The notes beneath the pieces are model-generated. The model did no database searches and was not told the DNA's origin. It worked only from the letters and a program-made list of their open reading frames with translations. From contig JAWAEB010000004.1 of assembly GCA_038891515.1 (NCBI GenBank), forward strand, positions 1 to 54,411: a DNA stretch of 54,411 nt. The letters run 5' to 3'. The stretch comes from HRBIN01 sp038891515. GTDB taxonomy: Archaea; Thermoproteota; Nitrososphaeria_A; Caldarchaeales; Caldarchaeaceae. Below, in pieces: positions 31,199-39,673 of this stretch. The translations under genes and the position numbers were made by a program. Position 1 is the first letter of the stretch, and every line of letters begins with the position of its first letter.

Positions 31199-31671
31199 GT
31201 GGGTGGTCTGGGCGGCCAGTTGGATGTATCTTCGAAGACCCAGGCAAAGGTATCGCCAGCCTTGGGCACATACTTGTCCGCACCCACCTCTAAGAGCCTC
31301 CAACCACCATTGTCCCACACCCATATTATCCAGTACCAACTCGCCTTTTCGGTAGGCTTGCTAAGCCCTACGCCGTTAATGCCCTCCACGAAGTAAGAGT
31401 CGTATTCAGGATAGTATGTGGCTGCGACCTCCGCCACCCTTCTCGTAGCATTATATAGGCTCCACCCTATAGGTATGAGTGTGCCGTTGTACCAGACCCG
31501 TCTTCCGTCGCCGTAGTCTAGTAGGATGTTAACTGTGTGTGTGAGGGAGCCTACCTGCTGGAGCAACGTACTGTATCGTGCCTCTAGAAGCGTGTACTGA
31601 TAGAAGAAGAGCAGACTGGCAGAGGCTGCCACTATAAGAGCTATGGAGAGAGCTATCGTGACGGCTCTCAC
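31195..31671 (-). CDS. membrane-anchored DUF4430 protein
   Basis: 158 aa. An N-terminal span (IALSIALIVAASASLLFFY) anchors an outside domain of the DUF4430/transcobalamin-like type: YYPEYDSYFVEGINGVGL, WYWIIWVWDNGGWRLLEVGADKYV and GDTFAWVFED. Such domains often accompany vitamin (cobalamin) uptake systems. It overlaps the S-component start-stop by 4 nt (ATGA), so the two are translated together. Confidence 0.8.
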   Translation of the reverse strand: MRAVTIALSIALIVAASASLLFFYQYTLLEARYSTLLQQVGSLTHTVNILLDYGDGRRVWYNGTLIPIGWSLYNATRRVAEVAATYYPEYDSYFVEGINGVGLSKPTEKASWYWIIWVWDNGGWRLLEVGADKYVPKAGDTFAWVFEDTSNWPPRPPT

Positions 31672-32189
31672 AGAGGCGTCACTCCATGTATGCTTAGTCG
31701 GGAGATCAGCCTAGTTATGGGAGGTGCGACTAGGCCGAAGAAGGCCATGTCGGCTAGGGTATGAGCAACGGAGAACGGTATTCCCATTATCAAAGCCAAG
31801 AGGATGTTGTTGTAGAAAAAGACACCCACGTAGATGTTGGTTAGGAAGTCGTAACCTAGTGCACCCATGCCTCCCAAGAGACCCCAGAGAAGCCTCTTGC
31901 ATCCTGCATGGTTGAGGTGTCTAGCGACGTATCCACAGAGTACGAAGACCATCTCGGAGGAAATCTGGACCAGCAGGAGGGGCAGTGGCGCAGCTCCGTA
32001 GGGGTTTACTGTGCCGTACACCAGCCAAGTGAGGAATGCCACAGATCCACCCACCCTCACACCATGCAAATAGGTGGCTAGGAAGACCAGCATGTCGAAG
32101 AGTTTGACGTTGGGAAGCCCCGAGAGTATATAATTAGTGGTTAGAATAGCCGCCACGTATATGGGTATGGTTGCTGCATCCCTTATCAT
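31668..32189 (-). CDS. ECF-transporter S-component-like membrane protein
   Basis: 173 aa, six predicted spans (PIYVAAILTTNYILSGLP, LATYLHGVRVGGSVAFLTWLV, LLVQISSEMVFVLCGYVA, LLWGLLGGMGALGYDFLT, FFYNNILLALIMGIPFSVAHTLADMAFFGLVA). The NPYGAAPLPLLLVQ segment and overall shape resemble S components such as those paired with DUF4430 proteins. The ligand could be a cobamide or another vitamin; no EcfA/EcfT genes lie in the window. The ATG at 32189 touches a perfect palindrome (32191-32207). Confidence 0.75.
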   Translation of the reverse strand: MIRDAATIPIYVAAILTTNYILSGLPNVKLFDMLVFLATYLHGVRVGGSVAFLTWLVYGTVNPYGAAPLPLLLVQISSEMVFVLCGYVARHLNHAGCKRLLWGLLGGMGALGYDFLTNIYVGVFFYNNILLALIMGIPFSVAHTLADMAFFGLVAPPITRLISRLSIHGVTPL

Positions 32190-32190
32190 T

Positions 32191-32207
32191 GGATGGATAA
32201 TCCATCC
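32191..32207. promoter_or_regulatory. 17-nt perfect palindrome, probable operator
   Basis: GGATGGATAATCCATCC: 8-nt arms with one central base. It begins 2 nt before the ATG of the ECF-like gene and ends just before its TATA (ATATTTAAAC, 32213-32222), exactly where a repressor would block transcription. It may also touch the orc1/cdc6 promoter on the other side. Confidence 0.6.
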
Positions 32208-32239
32208 GTCCCATATTTAAACTCACCGCACCCACATCG

Positions 32240-32247
32240 AATAAATA
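32240..32247 (+). promoter_or_regulatory. TATA box of orc1/cdc6
   Basis: AATAAATA lies 24-31 nt before ATG 32271. This supports a leaderless transcript and that ATG as the start. Confidence 0.5.
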
Positions 32248-32270
32248 CATCCAACCTGTACGCTCAGCAG

Positions 32271-33425
32271 ATGCCCATATTCAAGGAGAGAAGTAAACTA
32301 TCACCCCACTACATTCCCGAGAAGATGCTACATAGAGAGAGGGAGCAGGCTTTCATCAAGACGGTATTGGGGGGGTCTCTTGATACTGTGCCCCAAAGCT
32401 TTCCCACGGTAGTGCAGGTTCTTGGAGGTGTGGGTGCTGGCAAGACCACCTTAGCTATCAAGGCCGGTAGGTGGCTTGAGGAGGTGGGTAGGGCGAGGAG
32501 GGTGGCGGTCCGTAGCATCTACGTGAATCTCAGGGGTTTTTCAGGTGGTAAGGTTACTGCCTATAGGCATTTGGTCAGGTCTGTGGCTGAGGAGCTGTTC
32601 AGCCAGTCTTTGTCGGCTGAGGAGCTACTGGCCAACATGCTCAGACACCTTAAAAGAACCAACACTTACCTATTGATCATCTTTGATGAGCTGGACTATT
32701 ACGTCAACCAGCCACACGGCCACACACTGGTCTATGACTTTTCTAGACTACCCGAGCTATCCGCTGGTCAACCCACCAACGTTTTGGGTGTGTTATTCAT
32801 CTCTAGAGAGGGTGGATTCAGGAAGGTTCTTGACAGGCCGGAGCTTAGCTCCCTTGGCTTGCAAATCCTTAGACTAGAACCCTACCGGAAGAAGGAGGCC
32901 TACGACATTATCTCGGAGAGGGCAAGGGAGGCTTTGGTGGAGGGCGCTGTCTCCTGCGAGGTCTTGGAGTTCATAGCTGAGAAGGTGTCAAGTCCTCCAG
33001 CAGACGGCGACATAAGGTTTGGCCTAGATCTCCTCATGTATGCTGGAAACCTATCGGAGTCTCAGGGGAAGAAGTTCATAGGGTTGGATGATGTGAGGAG
33101 AGTTCTCGCAAGCCTATATCCGTTTGTATCCTCCGATGAACTGGCCCAGCTGGATGATGATGAGAAGGTCGTGCTTTTAGCACTGAGTAGGGTGCTCAGG
33201 GTTTCCGAGAGAACCTACACTGCCATAGCCAGTATAGCTAGGACGTGTGAGGTCATATCTGAGGAGACAGGCAGGCGGCCTGTCGGAGATATTTACAGTG
33301 TTCTCAGGGGGCTTGAGGAGAAAGGTGTGGTGGAGCTTAACAACCGTAATGAGGTAGGCTTGCGGAATCTGGATGTCCAGTCGCTTGAGCGTTTTTTGGA
33401 GAGTATCATCGGGAGCATGAATTGA
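32271..33425 (+). CDS. cdc6: Orc1/Cdc6 replication-initiator AAA+ protein
   Basis: 384 aa from ATG 32271 (MPIFKERSKLSPHYIPEKMLHREREQ, the usual Orc1/Cdc6 opening). Walker A GGVGAGKTT (52-60), Walker B LIIFDELDYY (135-144), sensor-1 area GVLFISREGGF (R rather than the common N), sensor-2 area DGDIRFGLDLLMYAG, and a C-terminal winged helix (TYTAIASIARTCEVISEETG...VYSVLRGLEEKGVVEL type). It binds origins and loads MCM. I looked for origin boxes in the flanks and saw no convincing ORB repeats. The winged-helix gene overlaps its end by 4 nt. Confidence 0.93.
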   Translation: MPIFKERSKLSPHYIPEKMLHREREQAFIKTVLGGSLDTVPQSFPTVVQVLGGVGAGKTTLAIKAGRWLEEVGRARRVAVRSIYVNLRGFSGGKVTAYRHLVRSVAEELFSQSLSAEELLANMLRHLKRTNTYLLIIFDELDYYVNQPHGHTLVYDFSRLPELSAGQPTNVLGVLFISREGGFRKVLDRPELSSLGLQILRLEPYRKKEAYDIISERAREALVEGAVSCEVLEFIAEKVSSPPADGDIRFGLDLLMYAGNLSESQGKKFIGLDDVRRVLASLYPFVSSDELAQLDDDEKVVLLALSRVLRVSERTYTAIASIARTCEVISEETGRRPVGDIYSVLRGLEEKGVVELNNRNEVGLRNLDVQSLERFLESIIGSMN

Positions 33426-33706
33426 GACGTGGGGGGCCGTCTGGGAAGGCTGAGGAAATTCTCAGGTCATACCATTACCTGAGGCTGATAAGGGTGCTGG
33501 CCGAGTCGCAGGAACCATGCACTAAGTATGCAATCCACTTGAGAACGGGCCTAAGCTTCAAACAGATATCAGAGATTCTCGACATCCTCATGAGATATGG
33601 ATGGGTGGGAGAGCATGACTACCAGCCGAGAAAATACAGCCTTATCAGATCGCATGAGGGTGTCCAGCTTCTCCTTACGCTGTTGGAGAAGTTGAACTAT
33701 CTCTAG
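33422..33706 (+). CDS. small winged-helix protein, partner of Orc1/Cdc6
   Basis: 94 aa from TTG 33422. Helices RLIRVLAESQEPCTKYAIHLRTGLSFKQISEILDILMRYGW form a MarR/ArnR-like winged helix, with the wing at EHDYQPRKYSLI and a closing helix LLLTLLEKL. It is translationally coupled to cdc6 by a 4-nt overlap. Coupling suggests a regulator of, or accessory to, initiation; many archaea have a small wHTH gene in this position, but I cannot name an established role. Confidence 0.72.
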   Translation: MRRGGPSGKAEEILRSYHYLRLIRVLAESQEPCTKYAIHLRTGLSFKQISEILDILMRYGWVGEHDYQPRKYSLIRSHEGVQLLLTLLEKLNYL

Positions 33707-33780
33707 CCGCCGGACGAACATCCTACGCCCTTGCGGACCGAGATCATTAGACTTGGGTTTAGCCATCCACAGCCCATGCC

Positions 33781-35919
33781 CTACTGACATGACTCGAGCG
33801 TCAGCAGCTCTATAGGATACTTGACGGGTATGGAAGTACCCTGCTCCAAATGAATCTTACAGACACTGCTCTCTGAAACAATCACCTCCACGCCGCTCTC
33901 TTTGAAAAGTTGGAAAAGGGGCTTACCTACCTCGTTGGCCATCTCATAACCCAGAAGACCCTTTTTCATCCCGAAGGAGCCAGCCATGCCACAGCAAGTC
34001 CCTGTCTCAACTATTTGCACTTCATACCCTGATTTCCTGAGGAGAAGAGCCGCATGAGAAGCCGAGTCTAGGCCTCTCTGATGGCATGATATGTGCAACC
34101 CCACTCGCCCCATGCTCCCTGCCTTGACGATCCTAAGCCTGCAATTCTCCACCAGCCTCCAGAGATACTCCATCAGGCCGCAGGTCTTTGACGCCACGCT
34201 GGTAGCTGATTTGTCAAAGTCTAGGAGCTTGGGGTACGTATATTTGAGAGAGTAAGTAGCTGTGGGCTCTAAGGATACTATCTCATAACCGTCGTCCACA
34301 AGTTTTTCGAGATGGCCCACGTTGTATCTGGCATATTCCCGGGCCTTCTCTAGGTCTCCGTAGGCTATGTATGGGTAGCCGCTGGACTTCTGCATGGGTA
34401 GGGCCACCTCCACGCCAGCTTGCTCCAGGAAATCAAGGGTCTTCACGGCTATCCAGGGGCTGACATAGTTAGGGAAGAAGTCTAGGAAAAGCGTAACCTT
34501 GAGATCCCCACGACCTGGCTTCCGCCTTCTCCTCTCATACCACATCATGAATGTCGTTTTACTCAGACGTGGCACAGGCCTCCTCCTATCCACTCCCGCA
34601 AGATACTCCATCATAATCCTCACAACCTTTCTCCCAATCATCCAGTTAAAGAGGGGTGCCACCGGCCTGGCAATGGAGTAGAAGCGCTCATAGCCCATAA
34701 TCATTTTGTTGACTAGGGGCTGGCCACCAGTTTTCACGTCCTCGTTCTTCACCTTAGCTATGAGGAGGGGGATGTCTATGTCGACTGGGCATGCCTCCCT
34801 GCAAAGACCGCATGAAATACATAGAGTTGAGAAGGCCGCAGCCTTGATTCCATGAATCTTAGCAGTCCACGGTATTCCTATCGGGCCTGGGTATATGTGC
34901 CCAAACACGTGTCCGCCGGCCACCGAGTATGTTGGGCAGACATTCATGCATGCTCCACATCTGATGCAATAGAGTGCCTCCTTGAACCAGCTGTCGCCAC
35001 GCATCCTGCTCCGGCCGTTATCGAGTATCACTATGTGTGTCTCCCTTTCTTCCTCCCCCATGTTGAAGGGGCAGCGGCCGCTGATGAGTGAAACGTAATT
35101 TGTGAGCGTTTGGCCTGTAGCGCTCATCGGATGGGCCCGTATGAGGTGGATGGCGTCCTCCAAGGTCTCCACGATTTTCTCCATCCCCATAATGACTATG
35201 TGAACTCTAGGTATGGTGCTGACTAGTCTCCCGTTACCCTCGTTTGTCTCCAAGACAATGGTGCCGGTCTCGGCTATGGCTATGTTTGCACCGGTTACGC
35301 CTATGTCAGTATCGAGAAACACCTCCCTCAGACTTTTCCGGACAGCGTCCATTACATTCTCAAAAGTTGGCTCAACATGCGAGCCCAAATCCTCCGAGAG
35401 GAGCTCGGCCACCTCCTTAACCGACTTGTGAACGGCTGGGAAGACGAGGTGGAAGGGCTTTTCCCTAGCCATCTGGATTATCCTCTCCCCTAGATCAGTC
35501 TCAACCACCTTGAAGCCTCTCTCCTCCAGTGGTTTGTTGAACTCTATCTCCTCGCTCGTAAGTGATTTGGATTTGGAGATTAACTTGGCGCCAACTCTCT
35601 CGGCAACACCTAACACATAGTTGATGGCTTCGTCTCCGCCCCTAGCCAGATAGACCTTTGCTCCTCTTTCGGAGGCTTTGGTGACAAATCTTGCGAGGAG
35701 TTCATCCAACCTATCTAGAGACTTCTCCCGGATTTTCCGAGCATGCTCCCTAAAACTCACTGGGTCGTCAATTAGTTGGTAAGCCTTGGCTCTCCCCTCT
35801 CTCCCCCTCCTCATCGCTTCCCAGAGGAGATCATGACGCCTTTGACCCATCAGGGCATGACGCAACCTAGTAGCCGTCACCTTATGGGCTCTGACCGCCA
35901 TCCTATACCATGCCTCCAA
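33781..35919 (-). CDS. LutB-like LUD/4Fe-4S protein fused to a CCG (LutA/GlpC-like) domain
   Basis: 712 aa. LUD domain at about 60-265 (VFLDTDIGVTGANIAIAETGT). Two 4Fe-4S motifs: CIRCGACMNVCP (318-329) and CISCGLCREACP (367-378). C-terminal heterodisulfide-reductase-type region with two halves: the second has SCHQRG (611-616) and TCCGMAG (641-647), but the first has lost its cysteines (LFLDFFPNYVSP at 477-488; SSGYP at 512-516 where CCG.P is usual). This looks like LutB plus LutA in one chain, for oxidising L-lactate or a related 2-hydroxy acid. It overlaps LutC by 17 nt. Confidence 0.88.
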   Translation of the reverse strand: MEAWYRMAVRAHKVTATRLRHALMGQRRHDLLWEAMRRGREGRAKAYQLIDDPVSFREHARKIREKSLDRLDELLARFVTKASERGAKVYLARGGDEAINYVLGVAERVGAKLISKSKSLTSEEIEFNKPLEERGFKVVETDLGERIIQMAREKPFHLVFPAVHKSVKEVAELLSEDLGSHVEPTFENVMDAVRKSLREVFLDTDIGVTGANIAIAETGTIVLETNEGNGRLVSTIPRVHIVIMGMEKIVETLEDAIHLIRAHPMSATGQTLTNYVSLISGRCPFNMGEEERETHIVILDNGRSRMRGDSWFKEALYCIRCGACMNVCPTYSVAGGHVFGHIYPGPIGIPWTAKIHGIKAAAFSTLCISCGLCREACPVDIDIPLLIAKVKNEDVKTGGQPLVNKMIMGYERFYSIARPVAPLFNWMIGRKVVRIMMEYLAGVDRRRPVPRLSKTTFMMWYERRRRKPGRGDLKVTLFLDFFPNYVSPWIAVKTLDFLEQAGVEVALPMQKSSGYPYIAYGDLEKAREYARYNVGHLEKLVDDGYEIVSLEPTATYSLKYTYPKLLDFDKSATSVASKTCGLMEYLWRLVENCRLRIVKAGSMGRVGLHISCHQRGLDSASHAALLLRKSGYEVQIVETGTCCGMAGSFGMKKGLLGYEMANEVGKPLFQLFKESGVEVIVSESSVCKIHLEQGTSIPVKYPIELLTLESCQ

Positions 35920-36472
35920 TTATTGCGTGAACCTGATGGGGGCCATGTACGCCGAGGACCTGCTGCAGCTCTATATCAGCCGTCCTACTGGGGCCGGATA
36001 TCAGAGAGACACAGCATCTCTTACCATTCTTGGATAGGATACTTCTGATTATTTCCGTCAGATGCTCAAGCTTGGGCAATATGTTGTTGGTGTTGAGGAA
36101 GGTTATGTGGATGCGTGGAAGGGAGGAGACAAGCCTATCCCTGTCCAGCTCCGTAATCTCCACAAGCGTGCCGGTATCGGCTATCCCGTAGTCTGCCAAA
36201 GTCAGCCCTGCATCAGCTACACTCACCTCCGAGGCAGACCTACCTTCAACAAGCGAGACACCAGCATCATCCAGAACCTCCATAACCAAGGCTTTGATGC
36301 TGGGCGGAATCCTGGCAGCCACAGCCTTCACCACTCCGTTCAGCTTGATTATCTGGGTGAGGGTTTCCGATAATGTCCTAAAGTCAGATGCGTGATAAAC
36401 CTGCCCCCTATTGGCCTCAAACCTCTCCCTAAAGATGTTTAGAATTTCTCTACTTTGGAAGGTGCGCCACAC
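35903..36472 (-). CDS. lutC: LutC-like LUD-domain protein
   Basis: 189 aa from GTG 36472. GLTLADYGIADTGTLVEI and VSSLPRIHITFL are the LUD-domain core, with VSLISGPSRTADIE at the end, shared with the LUD part of LutB. It completes a Lut-type lactate oxidation system with the fused gene downstream. It is divergent from the FAH-family gene. Confidence 0.9.
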   Translation of the reverse strand: MWRTFQSREILNIFRERFEANRGQVYHASDFRTLSETLTQIIKLNGVVKAVAARIPPSIKALVMEVLDDAGVSLVEGRSASEVSVADAGLTLADYGIADTGTLVEITELDRDRLVSSLPRIHITFLNTNNILPKLEHLTEIIRSILSKNGKRCCVSLISGPSRTADIELQQVLGVHGPHQVHAIIGGMV

Positions 36473-36530
36473 CTCCGCAGTCTGTAACTGTTACGCCATG
36501 TTTTTTAGCTTCCCCCTAGCGGTCAGATCC

Positions 36531-37412
36531 GTGAAGATAGCTAGGATAAGACATGGCGAAACGGTGGAATACGCCATAGTGGCCCGAACGGGTGTCTACA
36601 GCTGCTCATATCTACGTAAAATCACTGGCGAGAATCTTCCTGAGGGTGTGGCTGTCTTCGCCGAAGAGTATATGATGAGTCCCGTGTCCCGCAGACGTTT
36701 GGAGGATGCGGTGTGGGCGCATCCACCAGAGACATACTTGTCAGATGTGGGCTTATTGGCACCCATAGACAACAGGCCTAAAATAGTCTGTGTGGGCCTC
36801 AACTATAGGGACCACGCCGAGGAGCAGGGTGTCAGGCCTCCTGAGGAGCCTGTTATATTCATGAAGCCTTACACAGCCGTGACTGGGCCTGGACAGCCCA
36901 TCGTTTATCCGGAGATAACTAAGCAATTGGATTATGAGGCGGAGCTCGCCGTCGTGATGGGGAGTAAGTGTAGAAAGGTGACGCCACGTGAAGCGTACAG
37001 CCACATTCTAGGTTATACATGCTTCAACGATGTGTCTGCACGTGATATCCAGTTTAGGGACGGCCAGTGGGTCCGTGGAAAGTCCTTCGATACCTTCGCA
37101 CCTATCGGGCCCTGGGTGGTGACGGGAGATGAGTTGGGCGACCCCCACAACCTTCGGATTATGGCTAGGGTTAACGGTGAAGTTAGACAGGACTCCAACA
37201 CGAGGAACCTGATATTCGGCGTCGATTACCTCGTATCGTTTATCAGCATGGTGATGACCCTAGAGCCTGGAGATATTATAGCTACCGGAACTCCGGCAGG
37301 TGTGGGAATCTTCTACAAGCCCGCCCCCAAACTCCTCAAGGTTGGAGACTTGGTGGAGGTGGAGATTGAGAAGGTTGGGGTTCTAGCCAACAGGGTTGTA
37401 GCCCCGCCTTAG
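36531..37412 (+). CDS. fumarylacetoacetate-hydrolase-family protein
   Basis: 293 aa from GTG 36531 (MKIARIRHGETVEYAIV). Earlier ATGs at 36411 and 36498 would run through the divergent lutC promoter. IVCVGLNYRDHAEEQG, PVIFMKPYTAVTGPG, DYEAELAVVMG (the E-x-E metal pair), FNDVSARDIQFRDGQW, GKSFDTFAPIGPWVV and ATGTPAGVG are all family motifs. It cleaves or decarboxylates acylpyruvate-type compounds or hydrates 2-keto-3-deoxy acids; beside a sugar island a 2-keto-3-deoxy-sugar-acid role is plausible. Its end overlaps the convergent enolase by 30 nt. Confidence 0.93.
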   Translation: MKIARIRHGETVEYAIVARTGVYSCSYLRKITGENLPEGVAVFAEEYMMSPVSRRRLEDAVWAHPPETYLSDVGLLAPIDNRPKIVCVGLNYRDHAEEQGVRPPEEPVIFMKPYTAVTGPGQPIVYPEITKQLDYEAELAVVMGSKCRKVTPREAYSHILGYTCFNDVSARDIQFRDGQWVRGKSFDTFAPIGPWVVTGDELGDPHNLRIMARVNGEVRQDSNTRNLIFGVDYLVSFISMVMTLEPGDIIATGTPAGVGIFYKPAPKLLKVGDLVEVEIEKVGVLANRVVAPP

Positions 37413-38678
37413 CACCTCGCCTCCTAGATAGGCCGCCGAGCCCGCCAACTCATCCTCTATTCTCAGAAGCCGGTTATATTTCGATGTCCTCTCAGACCTC
37501 GCTATGGAGCCTATCTTTATCTGGGATACGCCGGACCCTACAGCCAAGTCCGCTATGAAGTTATCCTCGGTGTCGCCTGACCTAGCCGAGACGATTGGGG
37601 TGTAGCCCAGTTCTCGACATAGTTTTATGGCGTTGATGGTCTCGGTCAGCGTACCCACTTGATTGGGCTTTATTAGGGCTGAGTTGGCCAGTTGACGCTC
37701 GGCACCCATCCTCAGCCTAGCTAAGCTGGTTGTGAAGAGGTCGTCGCCCACGAGCTGTACCTTTCCGCCAAGCCTCTCTGTAAGGATTAGCCAACCATAG
37801 AGGTCATCCTCAGCACACCCATCTTCGAGTGAGACAACTCCGTATCTACCACACAGCTCTACTAGGTAGCCCACCATTTCTTCCGAAGTGAGAACAAGCC
37901 CTTCTTTTCTCAGAACATATTTCCCCTGCTCATAAATGTGGGTTGCGGCGATGTCCAGTGCCGGAGCCACGTCCTTACCCACTTCCAGCCCACACTCCTC
38001 CACAGCTTCCAACAGGATCTCCAGCACCTCCCAGCTACTTTTGCAGGCGGGGCTGAACCCACCCTCATCAGCCAAGAGTGTGCTGAACCCCCTTTTAGCG
38101 AGAAGATTTCTGAGAGTGTGGTACACCGCACCCACATCTTCCAGTGCGTCTTTAAGTGACCCTGATCTGAGTGGTATGATTAGGAAGTCTTGAATGTCGA
38201 GGTTCCATGAGGCATGTAGTCCGCCGCTTATCATGTTCACCATCGGCGTGGGTATTGTAGGCCTCTGGACTCCCGTCAGCTCCATCACATATCTGTAGAG
38301 CGGTATGTTGCGGGATGCGGAGACCGCCCTCCCCACAGCCAGCGAGACAGCGAGGGTGGCGTTAGCTCCGAGCCTAGACTTGTCCGGCGTCCCGTCCAGC
38401 TCGTGGAGAATGCTGTCTATCTGGGGAGTGTCTGCTTCCATGCCTTTGATTGCTGGCGCTATCACCGACCTAATATTCTCAACAGCCTTTCTCACACCCT
38501 TCCCCATCCACCTATCCCCGCCATCCCTTAGTTCCATAGCTTCATGGCTTCCCCTAGAGGCTCCAGCTGGCACCTGAGCCGAGCCGGCAAACCTTCCATC
38601 CACCCACACCTCAGCCTCTACCGTGGGAAAGCCCCGGGAGTCTAGGATCTCTAAAGCCCGCACATCGGTGATACGCAT
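37383..38678 (-). CDS. eno: enolase-family protein with altered active-site loops
   Basis: 431 aa, typical length. Metal ligands D242, E285 and D312, catalytic Lys K337 (ALIKPNQVGTLTET), Glu E205 (DEGGF) and His H155 are kept. Changes: mobile loop GASRG (39-43) instead of GASTG; SGGLHASW instead of NGG.HA.N; SARSGDTED (364-372) instead of SHRSGETED, losing the conserved His. It may be the cell's enolase or a paralogue acting on a different 2-hydroxy acid phosphate. It lies beside an APH-type kinase (start and stop share position 38678), not among glycolytic genes. Confidence 0.88.
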   Translation of the reverse strand: MRITDVRALEILDSRGFPTVEAEVWVDGRFAGSAQVPAGASRGSHEAMELRDGGDRWMGKGVRKAVENIRSVIAPAIKGMEADTPQIDSILHELDGTPDKSRLGANATLAVSLAVGRAVSASRNIPLYRYVMELTGVQRPTIPTPMVNMISGGLHASWNLDIQDFLIIPLRSGSLKDALEDVGAVYHTLRNLLAKRGFSTLLADEGGFSPACKSSWEVLEILLEAVEECGLEVGKDVAPALDIAATHIYEQGKYVLRKEGLVLTSEEMVGYLVELCGRYGVVSLEDGCAEDDLYGWLILTERLGGKVQLVGDDLFTTSLARLRMGAERQLANSALIKPNQVGTLTETINAIKLCRELGYTPIVSARSGDTEDNFIADLAVGSGVSQIKIGSIARSERTSKYNRLLRIEDELAGSAAYLGGEVLRRGYNPVG

Positions 38679-39673
38679 TAGCTTATCACCTCCTTAACCC
38701 GGATGATGAGCTCCCCAAAGTCGTCAACACTATCAGCTATCAACTTCTTGGAGAGTCGCCTAACCATCCCCCTATTATCCTCCGATAGATATTCGACTGG
38801 AGATTTACCATCAACACGCGCAAGCATGAGTGTGGCAAGGACCTTTACTGCCTCCTCCTCCAACTCCATAGCGTTATCCCATCCGGCCTCATTCCAGTAA
38901 ATCCGCCAAAGCCTCTGCCCCTCCTCCAGATGGGCTGCCGAGCGCAGGTGTATGGACTTGAGTATAAGGTGGTTGGTGCAGAATGCTATGTCGAAGACAG
39001 GGTTTCCAAAGTGTGCCGGCTCACAATCCAGGATCCAAATCCTCCCATCTGGTAGGAGCAGGATATTCTTCGGACTGTAATCTCCATGTACTAGGCATAC
39101 TTTACACCTGCGGAGAAGCTCAGCCACATGTGTTAGCTTGGCGGCGATATCCAGATGCTTCCCTGCTACATGCGTTATGTATGGGTCAATCCTAAGCTGG
39201 ACGAAGTTGGTGTCATCACCGAACTCAGCCGCGAGCCTCTCCACCCCTCGGGTCTTTTGATGCAATCTGACCAAGATGGAAGCAACCCTGACGGTCACAG
39301 ACGGATCAATCACTCCCCGCATCAGCAATTCCTTCCAAGTTACTCCACCGTCACCATACTCCAACACGCATGCATATCTTATCCTGTCCTCCAAGATGAC
39401 CTCTGGTGCTGCATCTCTATCAACCAGTTCCCGTATTACTCTGAGGCACCCTGTCTCACGGAAGATCCTCCCCCGGTCGGCAACCCACTCATCCCGCACC
39501 ATAAGCTTCGGCAAAGCCTTCTTCACCACCCACATACCTCTAGATGTAGAAGCGAGAAAAACAAGGCATGAGACTCCGCCACCTAGCGGCCTTAAATCAG
39601 GTTCCTCCCCCCCAGTCAACTGCTTCAGAATCATTCTTATCTCCCCTATTTCCTGAGGGGTTCCACCTATCAT
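38678..39673 (-). CDS. APH/methylthioribose-kinase-like phosphotransferase
   Basis: 331 aa. Catalytic loop VHGDYSPKNILL and metal motif WILDCEPAHFGNPVFDIA are the APH/ChoK signature; MWVVKKALPKL holds the ATP-anchoring Lys. It probably phosphorylates a small hydroxyl compound such as a sugar. Neighbours (enolase, Gfo/Idh enzymes) suggest a sugar or cyclitol. It overlaps the upstream dehydrogenase by 4 nt. Confidence 0.8.
   Translation of the reverse strand: MIGGTPQEIGEIRMILKQLTGGEEPDLRPLGGGVSCLVFLASTSRGMWVVKKALPKLMVRDEWVADRGRIFRETGCLRVIRELVDRDAAPEVILEDRIRYACVLEYGDGGVTWKELLMRGVIDPSVTVRVASILVRLHQKTRGVERLAAEFGDDTNFVQLRIDPYITHVAGKHLDIAAKLTHVAELLRRCKVCLVHGDYSPKNILLLPDGRIWILDCEPAHFGNPVFDIAFCTNHLILKSIHLRSAAHLEEGQRLWRIYWNEAGWDNAMELEEEAVKVLATLMLARVDGKSPVEYLSEDNRGMVRRLSKKLIADSVDDFGELIIRVKEVIS

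Noticed and set aside
32190..32270. replication origin next to orc1/cdc6
   Set aside because: Only one palindrome and ordinary promoters are visible; no repeated ORB-like boxes and no AT-rich unwinding region.
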